Source: Polynucleobacter paludilacus (lineage in GTDB: Bacteria; Pseudomonadota; Gammaproteobacteria; Burkholderiales; Burkholderiaceae). Taken from it: 64,000 nt of DNA. Below the pieces are notes generated by a model, which saw nothing but the letters and a program-made list of their open reading frames with translations, did not search any database and was not told the origin of the DNA. Positions within the stretch are counted from its first letter, which is position 1, and each line of letters opens with the position of its first letter. The DNA is taken from contig NZ_CP061298.1 of the NCBI RefSeq assembly GCF_018687595.1, positions 1,178,001 to 1,242,000 of the forward strand, given 5' to 3'. The translations under genes were made by a program, and so were the position numbers. Shown here piece after piece: positions 27,979 through 37,170 of the stretch.

Positions 27979-28928
27979 TGAAGGTCTGAAGCCTTCACGA
28001 TTGCTTTACCAGCAGCCGTTCCTGCCTCTGCACCAAAACGCTTTGCAACTCGCTCGGCAAAGTTTTCTTTTACGGTGTAATCCAAAATATCTGGCGCCTT
28101 GAAGGTGTCGCGTGCCACAGAATTCACAGTGCCATAGCCATCAGCTAAGCCAAGCTTGACTGCTTGTTCGCCATTCCAGACACGACCTGAAAAAAGATCT
28201 GGCGCATCTTTTAGGCGATCGCCACGCCCCTCTTTCACCACGTTAATAAACTGTTGGTGAATCTCATTAATCATGGTTTGAACCATCTCAACTTGTTTAG
28301 GATTTTCCTTGGTAAACGGATCCATCATGCCCTTGTTAGAGCCAGAAGTAATCATGCGACGAGTTACGCCTAACTTATCCATCAGGCCCGTAAAACCAAA
28401 GCCCTCCATGATGACGCCGATTGAGCCAACCAAGCTGGCTTTATCAACCAAGATCTGATCACCCGCGACTGCGACGTAATAACCACCTGAGGCACAAATA
28501 TCCTCTACGACGACTACCAAAGGCTTATTGGGGTAGAGCTTACGCAAGCGGTGAATCTCATCATTCATCATCCCTGCCTGAACGGGCGAACCGCCTGGAC
28601 TATTAATCCGCAGAATGACACCGGCACTGTGCTCATTCTCAAAGGCTGCATCCAATGATGCATTGATATCTTCAGCATTTGCCATTGAGTGAGCAGAAAT
28701 CTCACCTTCTAAAGAGACTAAGGCAGTGTGTTTCTCAACGCCCATACCATGACCTGGCAACTGAAAATCAAATAAAGATACGGCGATGCCAATCAAGATC
28801 AGTAATGTAACGATCCGAAAGGCAACACGCCAGCGACGGCCTCTGCGACTCTCTTTGAGATTTTCTAAGAGCAAATGCTCGAGCGCTTGACGCTCCCAGT
28901 TAGCGTTTGGATTCGGATTGTTTTCCAT
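27975..28928 (-). CDS. S49 family signal peptide peptidase (SppA-like)
   Basis: Inner-membrane Ser-Lys protease thought to degrade cleaved signal peptides. It has 317 residues, the short single-domain form. One membrane segment is at about 30-50 (FRIVTLLILIGIAVSLF). The motif NSPGGSPVQAG and the Ser nucleophile in DICASGGYYVAVA are followed by the Lys region LVDKASLVGSIGVI. I chose the ATG at 28928 with GAGAAAG upstream; a longer frame would read back into the HAD gene. It forms a run with the HAD gene and rluC. Confidence 0.92.
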   Translation of the reverse strand: MENNPNPNANWERQALEHLLLENLKESRRGRRWRVAFRIVTLLILIGIAVSLFDFQLPGHGMGVEKHTALVSLEGEISAHSMANAEDINASLDAAFENEHSAGVILRINSPGGSPVQAGMMNDEIHRLRKLYPNKPLVVVVEDICASGGYYVAVAGDQILVDKASLVGSIGVIMEGFGFTGLMDKLGVTRRMITSGSNKGMMDPFTKENPKQVEMVQTMINEIHQQFINVVKEGRGDRLKDAPDLFSGRVWNGEQAVKLGLADGYGTVNSVARDTFKAPDILDYTVKENFAERVAKRFGAEAGTAAGKAIVKASDLH

Positions 28929-28945
28929 GAGTACTTTCTCAGACT

Positions 28946-29629
28946 TTATTGTTCTATTAAATTCAGTTTCAGCCACTGTGATAGTTGGGAAACATTATCC
29001 ACATGACTCAGAGACTTTGCTTCTCGCAAGGTGTCTGGAGGATGCGCCCCATAAGTGACTGCAACGGCATCAACCCCTGCATTATTGGCCATATCCAAAT
29101 CATGCGTAGTATCGCCAATCATTAGCATGCGACGAGTGGGTACTTGCATTACATCGGAAAGTTCTAAGAGCATACCGGGGTGGGGTTTGGAAAAAGATTC
29201 GTCTGCGGTACGCGTCTCGTGAAACACATGACCCAATTGATGAAACTCTAAAGAGCGATCCAATCCCGCGCGTGACTTTCCAGTAGCAACGCCTAACAAG
29301 TAACCCTCATTGCGTAAATCCTCGAGTAGCTCGCGGATACCCTCGAACAAATGAAGTTCATGATCTTTGGCTAAATAGTGAAAACGAAAACGATCTGTGA
29401 GCTTAGGAAAATGCATTGGCTCAATCCAGGGTACGGCACGTCGCAGCGAATCCTGAATTCCCAAACCAATCACTGAGCTTGCCAAAGTATCGTCTGGTTC
29501 CTTGAATCCCAAGTCACGACAAGCTTGCTGAATACAGTTCACAATCGTGGGGGTAGAGTCCATGATCGTACCGTCCCAATCCCAAACAATCAGATCGTAG
29601 CGTCGTTTAGATTGCGCAGATTTGGTCAT
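28946..29629 (-). CDS. HAD superfamily phosphatase (phosphoglycolate phosphatase-like)
   Basis: Haloacid-dehalogenase hydrolase of 227 residues. The nucleophile motif I is VWDWDGTIMDS, where the first Asp is preceded by Trp. Motif II Ser/Thr is in LGVATGKSR. Motif IV is MIGDTTHDLDMA. The cap domain at about 25-85 fits Gph-like enzymes. Physiological substrate is unknown. The ATG lies one base after the rluC stop; an upstream TTG four codons earlier is less likely. Confidence 0.87.
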   Translation of the reverse strand: MTKSAQSKRRYDLIVWDWDGTIMDSTPTIVNCIQQACRDLGFKEPDDTLASSVIGLGIQDSLRRAVPWIEPMHFPKLTDRFRFHYLAKDHELHLFEGIRELLEDLRNEGYLLGVATGKSRAGLDRSLEFHQLGHVFHETRTADESFSKPHPGMLLELSDVMQVPTRRMLMIGDTTHDLDMANNAGVDAVAVTYGAHPPDTLREAKSLSHVDNVSQLSQWLKLNLIEQ

Positions 29630-29630
29630 G

Positions 29631-30674
29631 CTATTGCTCAAAGCTTTGCATCATGGCTGCAAACTCAGCAGGCAGTGGGGATTCAATCCGCATTTTTTCT
29701 CCGGTACGAGGATGGGTAAATCCTGCTAAATGAGCATGCAAATAGAGTCGCTTGGATCGAATCCGCTTATCCACATCCTCGAAGCCATACTTATCATCAC
29801 CCAAAATCGCATGCCCTAATTTTTGTAAATGCACCCGAATTTGGTGAGTGCGACCTGTCTTTAATTGCGCTTCAGCCAAACTGATTGCAACATCTCCTTG
29901 TTGCAACTTTTTGACAACCCTGAGCGCGGTATGGCTCGGCAATCCATCAGGATCGACTTTGACCCTACGCTCACCATTTGGGAGGAGGTATTTATGTAAG
30001 GGGAACTTGAGCTGCATCGTTCCTGGACCGGCATCAATAGCGCCATGCGCCAAGAGGTAATACCGTTTATCAGTGTGACCTTCTCGAATTTGGCGATGCA
30101 TCTCCACTAGGGCGCTACGCTTTTTTGCCAGCATCAAAACGCCCGAGGTATCTCGATCTAAGCGATGCACTAATTCCAGAAAGTTCAACTCGGGTCTTGT
30201 AATCCGAAGAGTCTCGATCACACCTAGCGCAATTCCCGAACCACCATGAACCGCAAGACCAGCTGGCTTATCGACAATCAGCAAAGCCTCATCTTCAAAT
30301 AAGATGGGCATTTTGTCGGAAAAGCCTTGGGCGCGGGATTTGGTTTGAGCAGAATTTGCAGCCGCAATTTGGGCGGGTTCCGCAATTCTGACGGGGGGCA
30401 CCCTAATCACATCGCCCTCAACTAAACGGGTTGTAGGCTCTGCTCTTTTTTTATTGACCCGCACTTCGCCAGAACGAATAATCCGATAAACGTGACTTTT
30501 AGGGACCCCTTTAGCCCAGCGCAAGAGATAGTTATCTAGGCGCTGTCCAGCCTCCTCTGGCCCGATTGTCTCCAAACGCACCGCCGGAGCGACTGGGACT
30601 TTGGTCTTAGCAGCCTTGATCTTGGGCTGGCTGAGAGGCTTGGCTGAGGGCTTGGGAAAGGGGTTCGATTTCAT
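29631..30674 (-). CDS. rluC: 23S rRNA pseudouridine synthase RluC
   Basis: Makes pseudouridines at 955, 2504 and 2580 of 23S rRNA (E. coli numbering). It has 347 residues. A basic N-terminal tail (1-30) precedes an S4 domain (QRLDNYLLRWAKGVPKSHVYRIIRSGEVRVNKKR). The catalytic motif HRLDRDTSGVLMLAK carries the Asp. RTHQIRVHLQ and ILGDDKYG follow. RluC rather than RluD is supported by its place next to rne, as in E. coli. Confidence 0.93.
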   Translation of the reverse strand: MKSNPFPKPSAKPLSQPKIKAAKTKVPVAPAVRLETIGPEEAGQRLDNYLLRWAKGVPKSHVYRIIRSGEVRVNKKRAEPTTRLVEGDVIRVPPVRIAEPAQIAAANSAQTKSRAQGFSDKMPILFEDEALLIVDKPAGLAVHGGSGIALGVIETLRITRPELNFLELVHRLDRDTSGVLMLAKKRSALVEMHRQIREGHTDKRYYLLAHGAIDAGPGTMQLKFPLHKYLLPNGERRVKVDPDGLPSHTALRVVKKLQQGDVAISLAEAQLKTGRTHQIRVHLQKLGHAILGDDKYGFEDVDKRIRSKRLYLHAHLAGFTHPRTGEKMRIESPLPAEFAAMMQSFEQ

Positions 30675-31121
30675 ACTGTTATCTCTCGCCAGACTGGCAA
30701 GGGACTCAACAATACCCCATTCTCATTCAACTTGTGCCGTATAATCAATGCTCTAGCCAATTTATTGGCCCGAGACCGGTCTGAGTTAGACTGGAATTGT
30801 GGAGCTTGGAGTCGCCCTTAAAGACTCCCAGGGTTGCCCCTCCCCTGTTTAATGAGGCGCAGGGTTGGTGTGCCGTATGCCGCGACCCGCGATTAGAAGA
30901 CAGTTTTCAGGCGCGCGCCTGCATTGATGACCTAAAGGAGGTCTCTGCGGCGATCGTCAGGTGTGGCACTGAATCACAGAACAGTGAATTCAGTGAGCCA
31001 AGTGAAATTCACTGGCAATAGTTTGATCCACACTTTTACGCCAATGGGCTTTGCCCGCACTTGGTACAAATCTGTCCCCTAACGCAGCGCGCAACGTCGC
31101 CCTCCCCCTAAGGAGAGTGTT
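30675..31121 (+). promoter_or_regulatory. rne promoter region and long 5' leader
   Basis: This 447-nt gap holds no convincing gene. A TATAAT at 30740-30745 would start an rne transcript near 30752, giving a leader of about 370 nt; no clear -35 is present. The leader has several possible stems, including AGTGAATT with AAATTCACT near 30984-31015 and GGAGTC with GACTCC near 30809-30828. In E. coli a 361-nt rne leader lets RNase E control its own mRNA, so the same role is likely here. AGGAG lies just before the ATG. Confidence 0.55.
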
Positions 31122-33725
31122 ATGAAACGCATGTTGTTTAATGCAACTCAACAAGAAGAGTTGCGAGTTGCCATCGTCGATGGTCAAAAACTCATTGATA
31201 TTGATATTGAAGCTGCCGGTCGTGAACAACGCAAAGGCAATATTTACAAAGGGGTTATCACCCGCATTGAACCTTCCCTCGAAGCTTGCTTCGTCAATTA
31301 TGGGGAAGAACGACATGGCTTCCTGCCATTTAAGGAAGTAGCTCGCACCTATTTCAAAGAAGGTATCGACGTTCGCAACGCCTCGATTAAAGATGCTTTG
31401 CGCGAAGGCCAAGAAATCATTGTTCAGGTTGAAAAAGAGGAGCGGGGCCAAAAAGGCGCCGCCCTAACCTCTTTTATCTCTCTGGCAGGTCGTTACTTGG
31501 TATTGATGCCTAATAATCCTCGTGGAGGTGGTGTATCTCGTCGGATTGAGGGTGAAGATCGCCAAGAACTCCGTGATGCCATGTCCCAATTGGATATTCC
31601 GGATGGGATGAGCATCATTGCACGTACCGCCGGTATTGGCCGTGATGCTACTGAATTGCAATGGGATTTAAGCTATCTCATGCAGTTATGGAAAGCCATT
31701 GATGAGGCTGCCAAAGGTAATTCCGGACCACTTCTGATTTATTTAGAGTCTAGCCTTGTCATTCGAGCGATTCGTGATTATTTCCAGCCTGATATTGGCG
31801 AGATTCTCATTGATACCGATGACATCTTTGAGCAAGCGCAAGCATTTATGTCGGTAGTGATGCCAGACAACTTGCCACGGGTTAAGCGCTATCAAGATGA
31901 TGTACCCCTCTTCTCACGTTTCCAAATTGAGCACCAAATTGAAACGGCTTACTCACGCACCGTGCCTCTGCCATCTGGCGGCGCGATTGTGATCGACCAT
32001 ACCGAGGCACTGGTATCGGTTGACGTGAACTCGGCTCGTGCTACCCGTGGATCGGATATTGAAGAAACTGCTGCACGTACCAATCTTGAAGCCGCCGATG
32101 AAATCGCTCGTCAAGCGCGTTTACGCGACTTAGGTGGTTTGATTGTGATCGACTTCATTGATATGGATTCGAGTAAAGCGCAAAAGGATGTTGAGAATCG
32201 CTTACGTGATGCTTTGCGTCACGACCGCGCTCGCGTTCAGATGGGCAAGATTTCCAAGTTTGGCTTGATGGAAATGTCACGTCAGCGTTTACGCCCTGCT
32301 CTTTCTGAGGGCAGCCATGTGACTTGCCCACGTTGTAATGGCACCGGTCATATTCGTGATACCGAATCCTCTGCACTGCAAGTCTTGCGCATCATTCAAG
32401 AAGAGGCAATGAAAGAAAATACAGCCGCGATTCATACGCAGGTTCCAGTCGAAGTGGCTGCCTTCCTGCTCAATGAGAAACGCGCTGAAGTAATCAAGAT
32501 CGAGAGCCGCTTTAAGGTGAATGTCTTGATGGTGCCTAATAAACACTTAGAGACACCGCATTACAAACTGGAGCGCTTGCGTCACGACGATCCCCGTCTA
32601 GATGACCAAAAAGCCAGCTATGTGATGGCCGAAGAAGCTGCTCGTGAATTAGAAGCCGACACTATCGTGAGTCGTAAAGACGCCGAGGTAAAGGTGCGCC
32701 CTGAGGCTGCTGTTAAAGGCATTACACCTAATCAGCCTGCGCCAGTCAGTCAGCCACGTCCACAGCGTGAGCCAGCCAAGAAGGTGGAAAGTGCCAGCGG
32801 CTTGTTTGGCTTTATTAAGAAGCTATTCTCATCGACTGAGCCTGAAGTAAAGCCTGAAGAAAATCGCGGTCGTGGTCGTCATCCAAATCAACGCAACGGC
32901 AACAGTGGTGGTGGCAACAACCGCAACCGTGGCCGCCGCGGTGATCGGAATGATCGCAATGGTGAACGCGCTGAACGACCTGCCGTAGAAGCAGCTGCTG
33001 GCGAGAACAAACCTCGTCCAGAAGGACAAGGTCAGGGCCGCAATCGCAATAACAACCGTAACCAGAATGGTCCAAAGCCAGAGCGTCAGCAAAACAATGC
33101 CAATGCAGCCACTCCAGTCAGCGCCGGTGATGCGGCACCTCAAGCTGATGCAACTCAAAATGCCGATGGTGAAGAGCGTCGTGGTCGCGGACGTAATCGT
33201 CGTGGTCGTGGTCGCGGTCAACGCGAGCGTGGCGAACGCAATGCTGGCGATGAAACTGCAAGCACCGCTTCAGCAGCTCCAGTCTCAGCTCCAGCATCTG
33301 CTCCAGCTTTCTCAGGACCGCCGGTTGGTATGGCTGGAACATCCGCTTCAATGCCTACTCAGAACTTGGCACAGAGCTTTGGTAATCACAAGCCTGCACC
33401 GGTTGCACCTGAGCGCACTCAAAGAAGCCATAGCAATCCAAAACCATCAAGCCCCGCTCCTGCAATTGAAGTGATTGCCAAACCTGTTGCTGAACTTCCT
33501 AAGGTGGCCTTTAAAGCCCTAGAGGAAACTCCTCTGCAAAATGTGGTGGAGTCCGCCGGAATGATTTGGGTTGCAACTGATTCAAGCAAACACTCGGAAG
33601 TACAGTCACAAATTCAGACAGAACCTATTTCTGTTAATTTGGGCAGAGCTCCGAAGGCAGCTGCAACACTTCCAGATGGCCCCATGGTTCTGGTTGAAAC
33701 CGGCGGTCAAGAAAAAACGGTTTAA
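31122..33725 (+). CDS. rne: Ribonuclease E
   Basis: Endoribonuclease of mRNA decay and rRNA/tRNA processing, and scaffold of the degradosome. It has 867 residues. An S1 domain lies at about 38-120 (GNIYKGVITRIEPSLEACFVNYG). The catalytic DNase I-like part has VSVDVNSARAT and GGLIVIDFIDM. The zinc link is CPRCNG with Cys402 and Cys405. The C-terminal half (about 540-867) is low-complexity, with Arg/Asn/Gly-rich RNA-binding blocks (NRGRGRHP, RRGRGRGQRERG) and Pro/Ala-rich linkers. Partner-binding sites there cannot be assigned. Confidence 0.97.
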   Translation: MKRMLFNATQQEELRVAIVDGQKLIDIDIEAAGREQRKGNIYKGVITRIEPSLEACFVNYGEERHGFLPFKEVARTYFKEGIDVRNASIKDALREGQEIIVQVEKEERGQKGAALTSFISLAGRYLVLMPNNPRGGGVSRRIEGEDRQELRDAMSQLDIPDGMSIIARTAGIGRDATELQWDLSYLMQLWKAIDEAAKGNSGPLLIYLESSLVIRAIRDYFQPDIGEILIDTDDIFEQAQAFMSVVMPDNLPRVKRYQDDVPLFSRFQIEHQIETAYSRTVPLPSGGAIVIDHTEALVSVDVNSARATRGSDIEETAARTNLEAADEIARQARLRDLGGLIVIDFIDMDSSKAQKDVENRLRDALRHDRARVQMGKISKFGLMEMSRQRLRPALSEGSHVTCPRCNGTGHIRDTESSALQVLRIIQEEAMKENTAAIHTQVPVEVAAFLLNEKRAEVIKIESRFKVNVLMVPNKHLETPHYKLERLRHDDPRLDDQKASYVMAEEAARELEADTIVSRKDAEVKVRPEAAVKGITPNQPAPVSQPRPQREPAKKVESASGLFGFIKKLFSSTEPEVKPEENRGRGRHPNQRNGNSGGGNNRNRGRRGDRNDRNGERAERPAVEAAAGENKPRPEGQGQGRNRNNNRNQNGPKPERQQNNANAATPVSAGDAAPQADATQNADGEERRGRGRNRRGRGRGQRERGERNAGDETASTASAAPVSAPASAPAFSGPPVGMAGTSASMPTQNLAQSFGNHKPAPVAPERTQRSHSNPKPSSPAPAIEVIAKPVAELPKVAFKALEETPLQNVVESAGMIWVATDSSKHSEVQSQIQTEPISVNLGRAPKAAATLPDGPMVLVETGGQEKTV

Positions 33726-33743
33726 AACGAATTTCTCCAGACT

Positions 33744-33770
33744 GCTCAATATCCCAACGGGGTATTGAGC
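33744..33770 (+). terminator. Hairpin after rne, overlapping an alternative stem
   Basis: A 12-bp stem with one wobble (33744-33755 with 33759-33770) follows the rne stop. A second 8-bp stem, AACGGGGT (33756-33763) with ACCCCGTT (33783-33790), shares its bases, so only one can form. The T run is poor after both. It is probably a weak terminator for rne, and the right part overlaps the moaA promoter. Confidence 0.5.
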
Positions 33771-33773
33771 GGT

Positions 33774-33803
33774 TTGGCAGAAACCCCGTTTCACAGCCAT
33801 AAT
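33774..33803 (+). promoter_or_regulatory. Candidate moaA promoter (leaderless)
   Basis: TTGGCA (33774-33779), an 18-nt spacer and CATAAT (33798-33803) are followed by six bases and the moaA ATG at 33810. Each hexamer matches consensus at 5 of 6 positions. The expected start of transcription is the A of the ATG. Confidence 0.65.
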
Positions 33804-33809
33804 TGAACG

Positions 33810-34925
33810 ATGGTTGAAAAAGTCATCCCCATTCGAATTGATGAAGGAAAAGGCCTTGTTGCCCCTATCCCTTCTCATCTAAATTCGCCCAGCATGTCGA
33901 CTCTAGACACTCGAGGTCGACTATTAAGAGATCTACGAATTTCTGTTACCGATCGTTGCAATTTCCGTTGTACCTACTGCATGCCAAAGGAAGTCTTTAA
34001 TCAAGACTATCCTTATTTAGCCCATGATGAACTTCTCAGCTTTGAAGAAATCACGCGACTTGCAACCATCTTTGCTTCGCTCGGCGTAGAAAAAATCCGC
34101 CTAACGGGAGGCGAGCCTCTTCTTCGTAAAAATCTAGAGATTCTGATTGGGATGCTCGCCAAGATTCAAACGCCTCAAGGTAAGCCACTGGATCTCACCT
34201 TAACGACGAACGGCAGTATCTTGCGCAAAAAAGCTGCTGCTCTCAAGGCAGCTGGCCTCAAACGCATTACCGTTAGCCTCGATGGCTTGAATGATGCCGT
34301 CTTCAAAAAGATGAATGATGTAGATTTTCCTGTTGAAGATGTGCTCGATGGTATTACTGCTGCTCAAGAGGCAGGGTTTGAATCCATCAAAGTCAACATG
34401 GTTGTTCAAAAAGGAAGCAACGAGCACGAAATTATTTCCATGGCAGAACGCTTCAAAGGGACTGGCATTGTTTTGCGTTTTATCGAGTATATGGATGTGG
34501 GGAGTTCCAATGGTTGGAATATGGCGGAAGTGCTTCCCTCTCAGGAAGTGATTGCAATGATTCATTCAGCACATCCTTTAGAGGCCATCTCCGCTAACTA
34601 TGCTGGTGAAGTCGCTAAACGCTGGCGCTATCAAGATGGCTCCGGTGAAATCGGCGTGATCTCTAGTGTGACCCAAGCCTTCTGTAGTGATTGCTCACGG
34701 GCGCGCATCTCAACCGATGGTCAGCTTTATCTCTGCCTCTTTGCGAATAAAGGTTTTGATTTCAAATCCATGCTGCGTTCAGGTAAAAGTGATTTAGAGA
34801 TTGCTAATGCCATCATGTCGATCTGGTCTAAACGCGATGATCGTTATTCTGAGATCCGAGGCTCGATTAGCGAGCAAGTAAAGCCACTAGGTCCAAAAGT
34901 TGAAATGTCCTACATTGGCGGCTAA
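33810..34925 (+). CDS. moaA: GTP 3',8-cyclase MoaA
   Basis: Radical SAM enzyme that begins molybdenum cofactor synthesis by cyclising GTP. It has 371 residues. The radical SAM cluster is CNFRCTYC (Cys50, 54, 57). The C-terminal second cluster is in [21 protein letters not shown]. The chain ends in the conserved Gly-Gly (SYIGG). A promoter with six-base spacing to the ATG at 33810 supports this start over the Met 28 codons later. The stop overlaps the mobA start by one base. Confidence 0.97.
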   Translation: MVEKVIPIRIDEGKGLVAPIPSHLNSPSMSTLDTRGRLLRDLRISVTDRCNFRCTYCMPKEVFNQDYPYLAHDELLSFEEITRLATIFASLGVEKIRLTGGEPLLRKNLEILIGMLAKIQTPQGKPLDLTLTTNGSILRKKAAALKAAGLKRITVSLDGLNDAVFKKMNDVDFPVEDVLDGITAAQEAGFESIKVNMVVQKGSNEHEIISMAERFKGTGIVLRFIEYMDVGSSNGWNMAEVLPSQEVIAMIHSAHPLEAISANYAGEVAKRWRYQDGSGEIGVISSVTQAFCSDCSRARISTDGQLYLCLFANKGFDFKSMLRSGKSDLEIANAIMSIWSKRDDRYSEIRGSISEQVKPLGPKVEMSYIGG

Positions 34926-35530
34926 TGATCTCTCGAACAGAAATTACCGGACTCATCCTTGCTGGCGGTCGCGCCCAAAGAATGGGTGGCGTTGATAAGG
35001 GCCTTATTCCTTTTCATCATCGACCACTCATTGAATCGGTTATTCATCGACTGCGCCCTCAAGTGGGTTCAATATTGATTAATGCTAATCGCAATCTTGA
35101 ACAGTACTCAACTTATGGATTCCCAGTGCTTAGTGACGATGATCTGAGTTTCTCAGGCCCTCTGGCTGGCTTTGCTGCTGGCCTAAAAGCCTGCCCCACC
35201 GAATATTTGGTCACCGCTCCTTGCGACTCTCCTTTACTGCCGACAAACCTGGTTGAACTTCTAGCGGCCAAGATGACTGAGGGATCTTTTGATCTTGTCT
35301 ATGCATCTAGCAAGGATCTCGCAGGTAAAGCTTGGGCTCAGCCAGTCTTTTGCCTGATGCGCATCGCTGTCCTCAAGTCGCTTCAGGAATTTATCAGCTT
35401 GGGAGATTTCAAAATTGATCGCTGGTTTAAACAGTTAAATGTCAGTACAGCAGTCTTTGATTCAGAATCTGCATTTGCCAATGTAAATACTCCCGAAGAA
35501 CTCCTTGCTCTGGAAAAAGTATCAGCATGA
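34925..35530 (+). CDS. mobA: Molybdenum cofactor guanylyltransferase MobA
   Basis: Attaches GMP to molybdopterin to make the guanine dinucleotide form used by DMSO-reductase-type enzymes. It has 201 residues. The nucleotide-binding start LILAGGRAQRMGGVDKGLIPF and the motif PCDSPLLPTNLVELL are diagnostic. The stop overlaps the moeA start (ATGA). Its presence implies that the cell has bis-MGD enzymes such as formate dehydrogenase or nitrate reductase, outside this window. Confidence 0.96.
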   Translation: MISRTEITGLILAGGRAQRMGGVDKGLIPFHHRPLIESVIHRLRPQVGSILINANRNLEQYSTYGFPVLSDDDLSFSGPLAGFAAGLKACPTEYLVTAPCDSPLLPTNLVELLAAKMTEGSFDLVYASSKDLAGKAWAQPVFCLMRIAVLKSLQEFISLGDFKIDRWFKQLNVSTAVFDSESAFANVNTPEELLALEKVSA

Positions 35531-36825
35531 AGTATTCCCCTAACAACCCCATCCTCTTAAGCTCATCTTTACGTGTTGATCAAGCGCATGAGGCGATTGC
35601 TGGCTTAGTAAACGAGGTATTACGAGAATCACCACTCGACGCCGAGCTAGTGCCCCTGAATGATTCGCTCAATCGCGTTCTCGCCGAAGATCTCCTCTCG
35701 CCGATTGATGTGCCCTCAGCTGATAACTCTGCAATGGATGGTTATGCTTTTGATGGTACTTGCCTAAAGAGTGGGAGCGGAAAAACTCAGTTAAAAATCG
35801 TCGGCACCGCTTATGCGGGCAAACCGTTTATTGGTGAAATTGCAGCAGGTGAATGCATCAAGATCATGACAGGTGGCTTGATGCCAAACACCTGCGACAC
35901 CGTCATCCCTCAAGAATTGGTTAGCGCTACTGAACATGACATGATCTTCGACCTATCAGCCTTGAAAGCTGGCGATAACCGCCGCCTCAAAGGGGAAGAT
36001 TTGCAGAGGGGTAAGCCAGCTATTATTGCTGGCCGAATTCTGCGCCCTTCTGACTTGGGTCTAGCTGCCTCACTGGGCATCCCGAATTTAATGGTCAAAC
36101 GTAAACTCCGTGTAGCGATTTTGTCATCGGGCGATGAACTTACGCCCATTGGCGAGACTCTTTCAGAAGGTGGCATCTATGACAGCAATCGCTATAGCTT
36201 GACTGCCATGCTGAATCGCTTAGATCTCGAAGTCGTTGATTGCGGCATTGTCCGAGATGATCCCGATTCTTTGAGAGCTGCCTTTTGTGAGGCAGCAAAA
36301 AAGGCAGATGTACTGATCTCTAGTGGCGGCGTATCCGTTGGCGAAGCCGACTTCACTAAACAAATTCTGCAAGAACTGGGCGATGTTGGCTTCTGGAAAA
36401 TTGCTATGCGGCCAGGTCGGCCAATGGCATTTGGCACACTAAAAGCGGTTCCAGGAAAATCTCCAAGCCACAGGACGCTATTCTTCGGACTGCCGGGCAA
36501 CCCTGTGGCAGTGATGGTCACCTTTTATCAATTTGTGCGCTCCGCCCTTTTACAACTCAATGGCGCCAAAGACATAAGGCCACCCCTAACTCAAGCAATG
36601 GCAGAGCAACCCATTCGTAAAAAGCCTGGGCGGACTGAATTTCAACGGGCAATCCTGAGCCGCGACCCACTTGGTCGACCTGTGGTTCGGATCACTGGCA
36701 GTCAGGGTGCGGGGATCTTGCGCTCGATGAGTGAAGCGAACTGCTTTGTTATTCTTGGCCATGATCAAGAAAATATTGCTGCAGGTGACTGGGTTGATAT
36801 AGCGCTTTTCGAAGGACTGCTTTAA
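35527..36825 (+). CDS. moeA: Molybdopterin molybdenumtransferase MoeA
   Basis: Inserts molybdate into adenylated molybdopterin. It has 432 residues. Motifs include VPSADNSAMDGYAF, IMTGGLMPNTCDTVIPQE, the gephyrin-like ILSSGDEL and SSGGVSVGEADF, and FFGLPGNPVAVMVTF. It works with Mog, encoded at 42.4 kb. It forms an operon with moaA and mobA. Confidence 0.97.
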   Translation: MKYSPNNPILLSSSLRVDQAHEAIAGLVNEVLRESPLDAELVPLNDSLNRVLAEDLLSPIDVPSADNSAMDGYAFDGTCLKSGSGKTQLKIVGTAYAGKPFIGEIAAGECIKIMTGGLMPNTCDTVIPQELVSATEHDMIFDLSALKAGDNRRLKGEDLQRGKPAIIAGRILRPSDLGLAASLGIPNLMVKRKLRVAILSSGDELTPIGETLSEGGIYDSNRYSLTAMLNRLDLEVVDCGIVRDDPDSLRAAFCEAAKKADVLISSGGVSVGEADFTKQILQELGDVGFWKIAMRPGRPMAFGTLKAVPGKSPSHRTLFFGLPGNPVAVMVTFYQFVRSALLQLNGAKDIRPPLTQAMAEQPIRKKPGRTEFQRAILSRDPLGRPVVRITGSQGAGILRSMSEANCFVILGHDQENIAAGDWVDIALFEGLL

Positions 36826-36837
36826 GATTGCAGCATT

Positions 36838-37131
36838 ATGAAACTCACTAAAAAAGAAGTTGTATTCCTCGATCCGTCGCACACCGCCAAAACCCTTGTT
36901 TTGGTTTACCTCTGCTTCTCAGTGCCGATTGTTCTTCTGGCCCTGTTTGTTGCATTTATTCGGGATGGTGCGATACCTGGATTTACCGTGATCTCTGCAT
37001 TAATTCTGAATGCGCTACTTGGTTTTGCATTGCTATGGATTGCATGCAAAGTCTACAACTGGGTTGCCAGCAAGTTCGGTGGTATTGAATTAGCTCTGCG
37101 CGAACTCTCAGACGAAATCGAAACAGAGTAA
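36838..37131 (+). CDS. Small two-span membrane protein of unknown function
   Basis: A 97-residue protein with two hydrophobic stretches, about 17-42 (TLVLVYLCFSVPIVLLALFVA) and 48-75 (FTVISALILNALLGFALLWIACKVY), and an acidic C-terminus (ELSDEIETE). I do not recognise a family. It starts 12 nt after moeA and is likely co-transcribed with it. A perfect or near-perfect hairpin overlaps its stop codon. Confidence 0.72.
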   Translation: MKLTKKEVVFLDPSHTAKTLVLVYLCFSVPIVLLALFVAFIRDGAIPGFTVISALILNALLGFALLWIACKVYNWVASKFGGIELALRELSDEIETE

Positions 37132-37146
37132 TTACTCCGTTTCGAT
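37117..37146. terminator. Inverted repeat over the stop codon of the small membrane protein gene
   Basis: ATCGAAACAGAG and CTCCGTTTCGAT form a 12-bp stem with one mismatch around TAATTA. It lies between convergent genes. There is no T run, so termination is uncertain. Confidence 0.35.
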
Positions 37147-37170
37147 CGCTGAATAATCAGTTCTGAATTT

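Noticed and set aside
30797-31021. Small open frame in the rne leader
   Set aside because: No Shine-Dalgarno and no recognisable protein features; the region is better explained as an RNA leader.
30990-31451. Open frame of 153 codons on the minus strand over the rne start
   Set aside because: It has no recognisable domain and is antisense to conserved RNase E coding sequence and its leader.
32829-33221. Open frame of 130 codons on the minus strand inside rne
   Set aside because: It lies antisense to the low-complexity Arg/Asn/Gly-rich region and reads as Thr/Ala/Val repeats, an artefact of codon bias.
33726-33809. Moco riboswitch upstream of moaA
   Set aside because: The gap is only 84 nt, part of it an rne terminator-like stem, and a promoter reaches the ATG directly.
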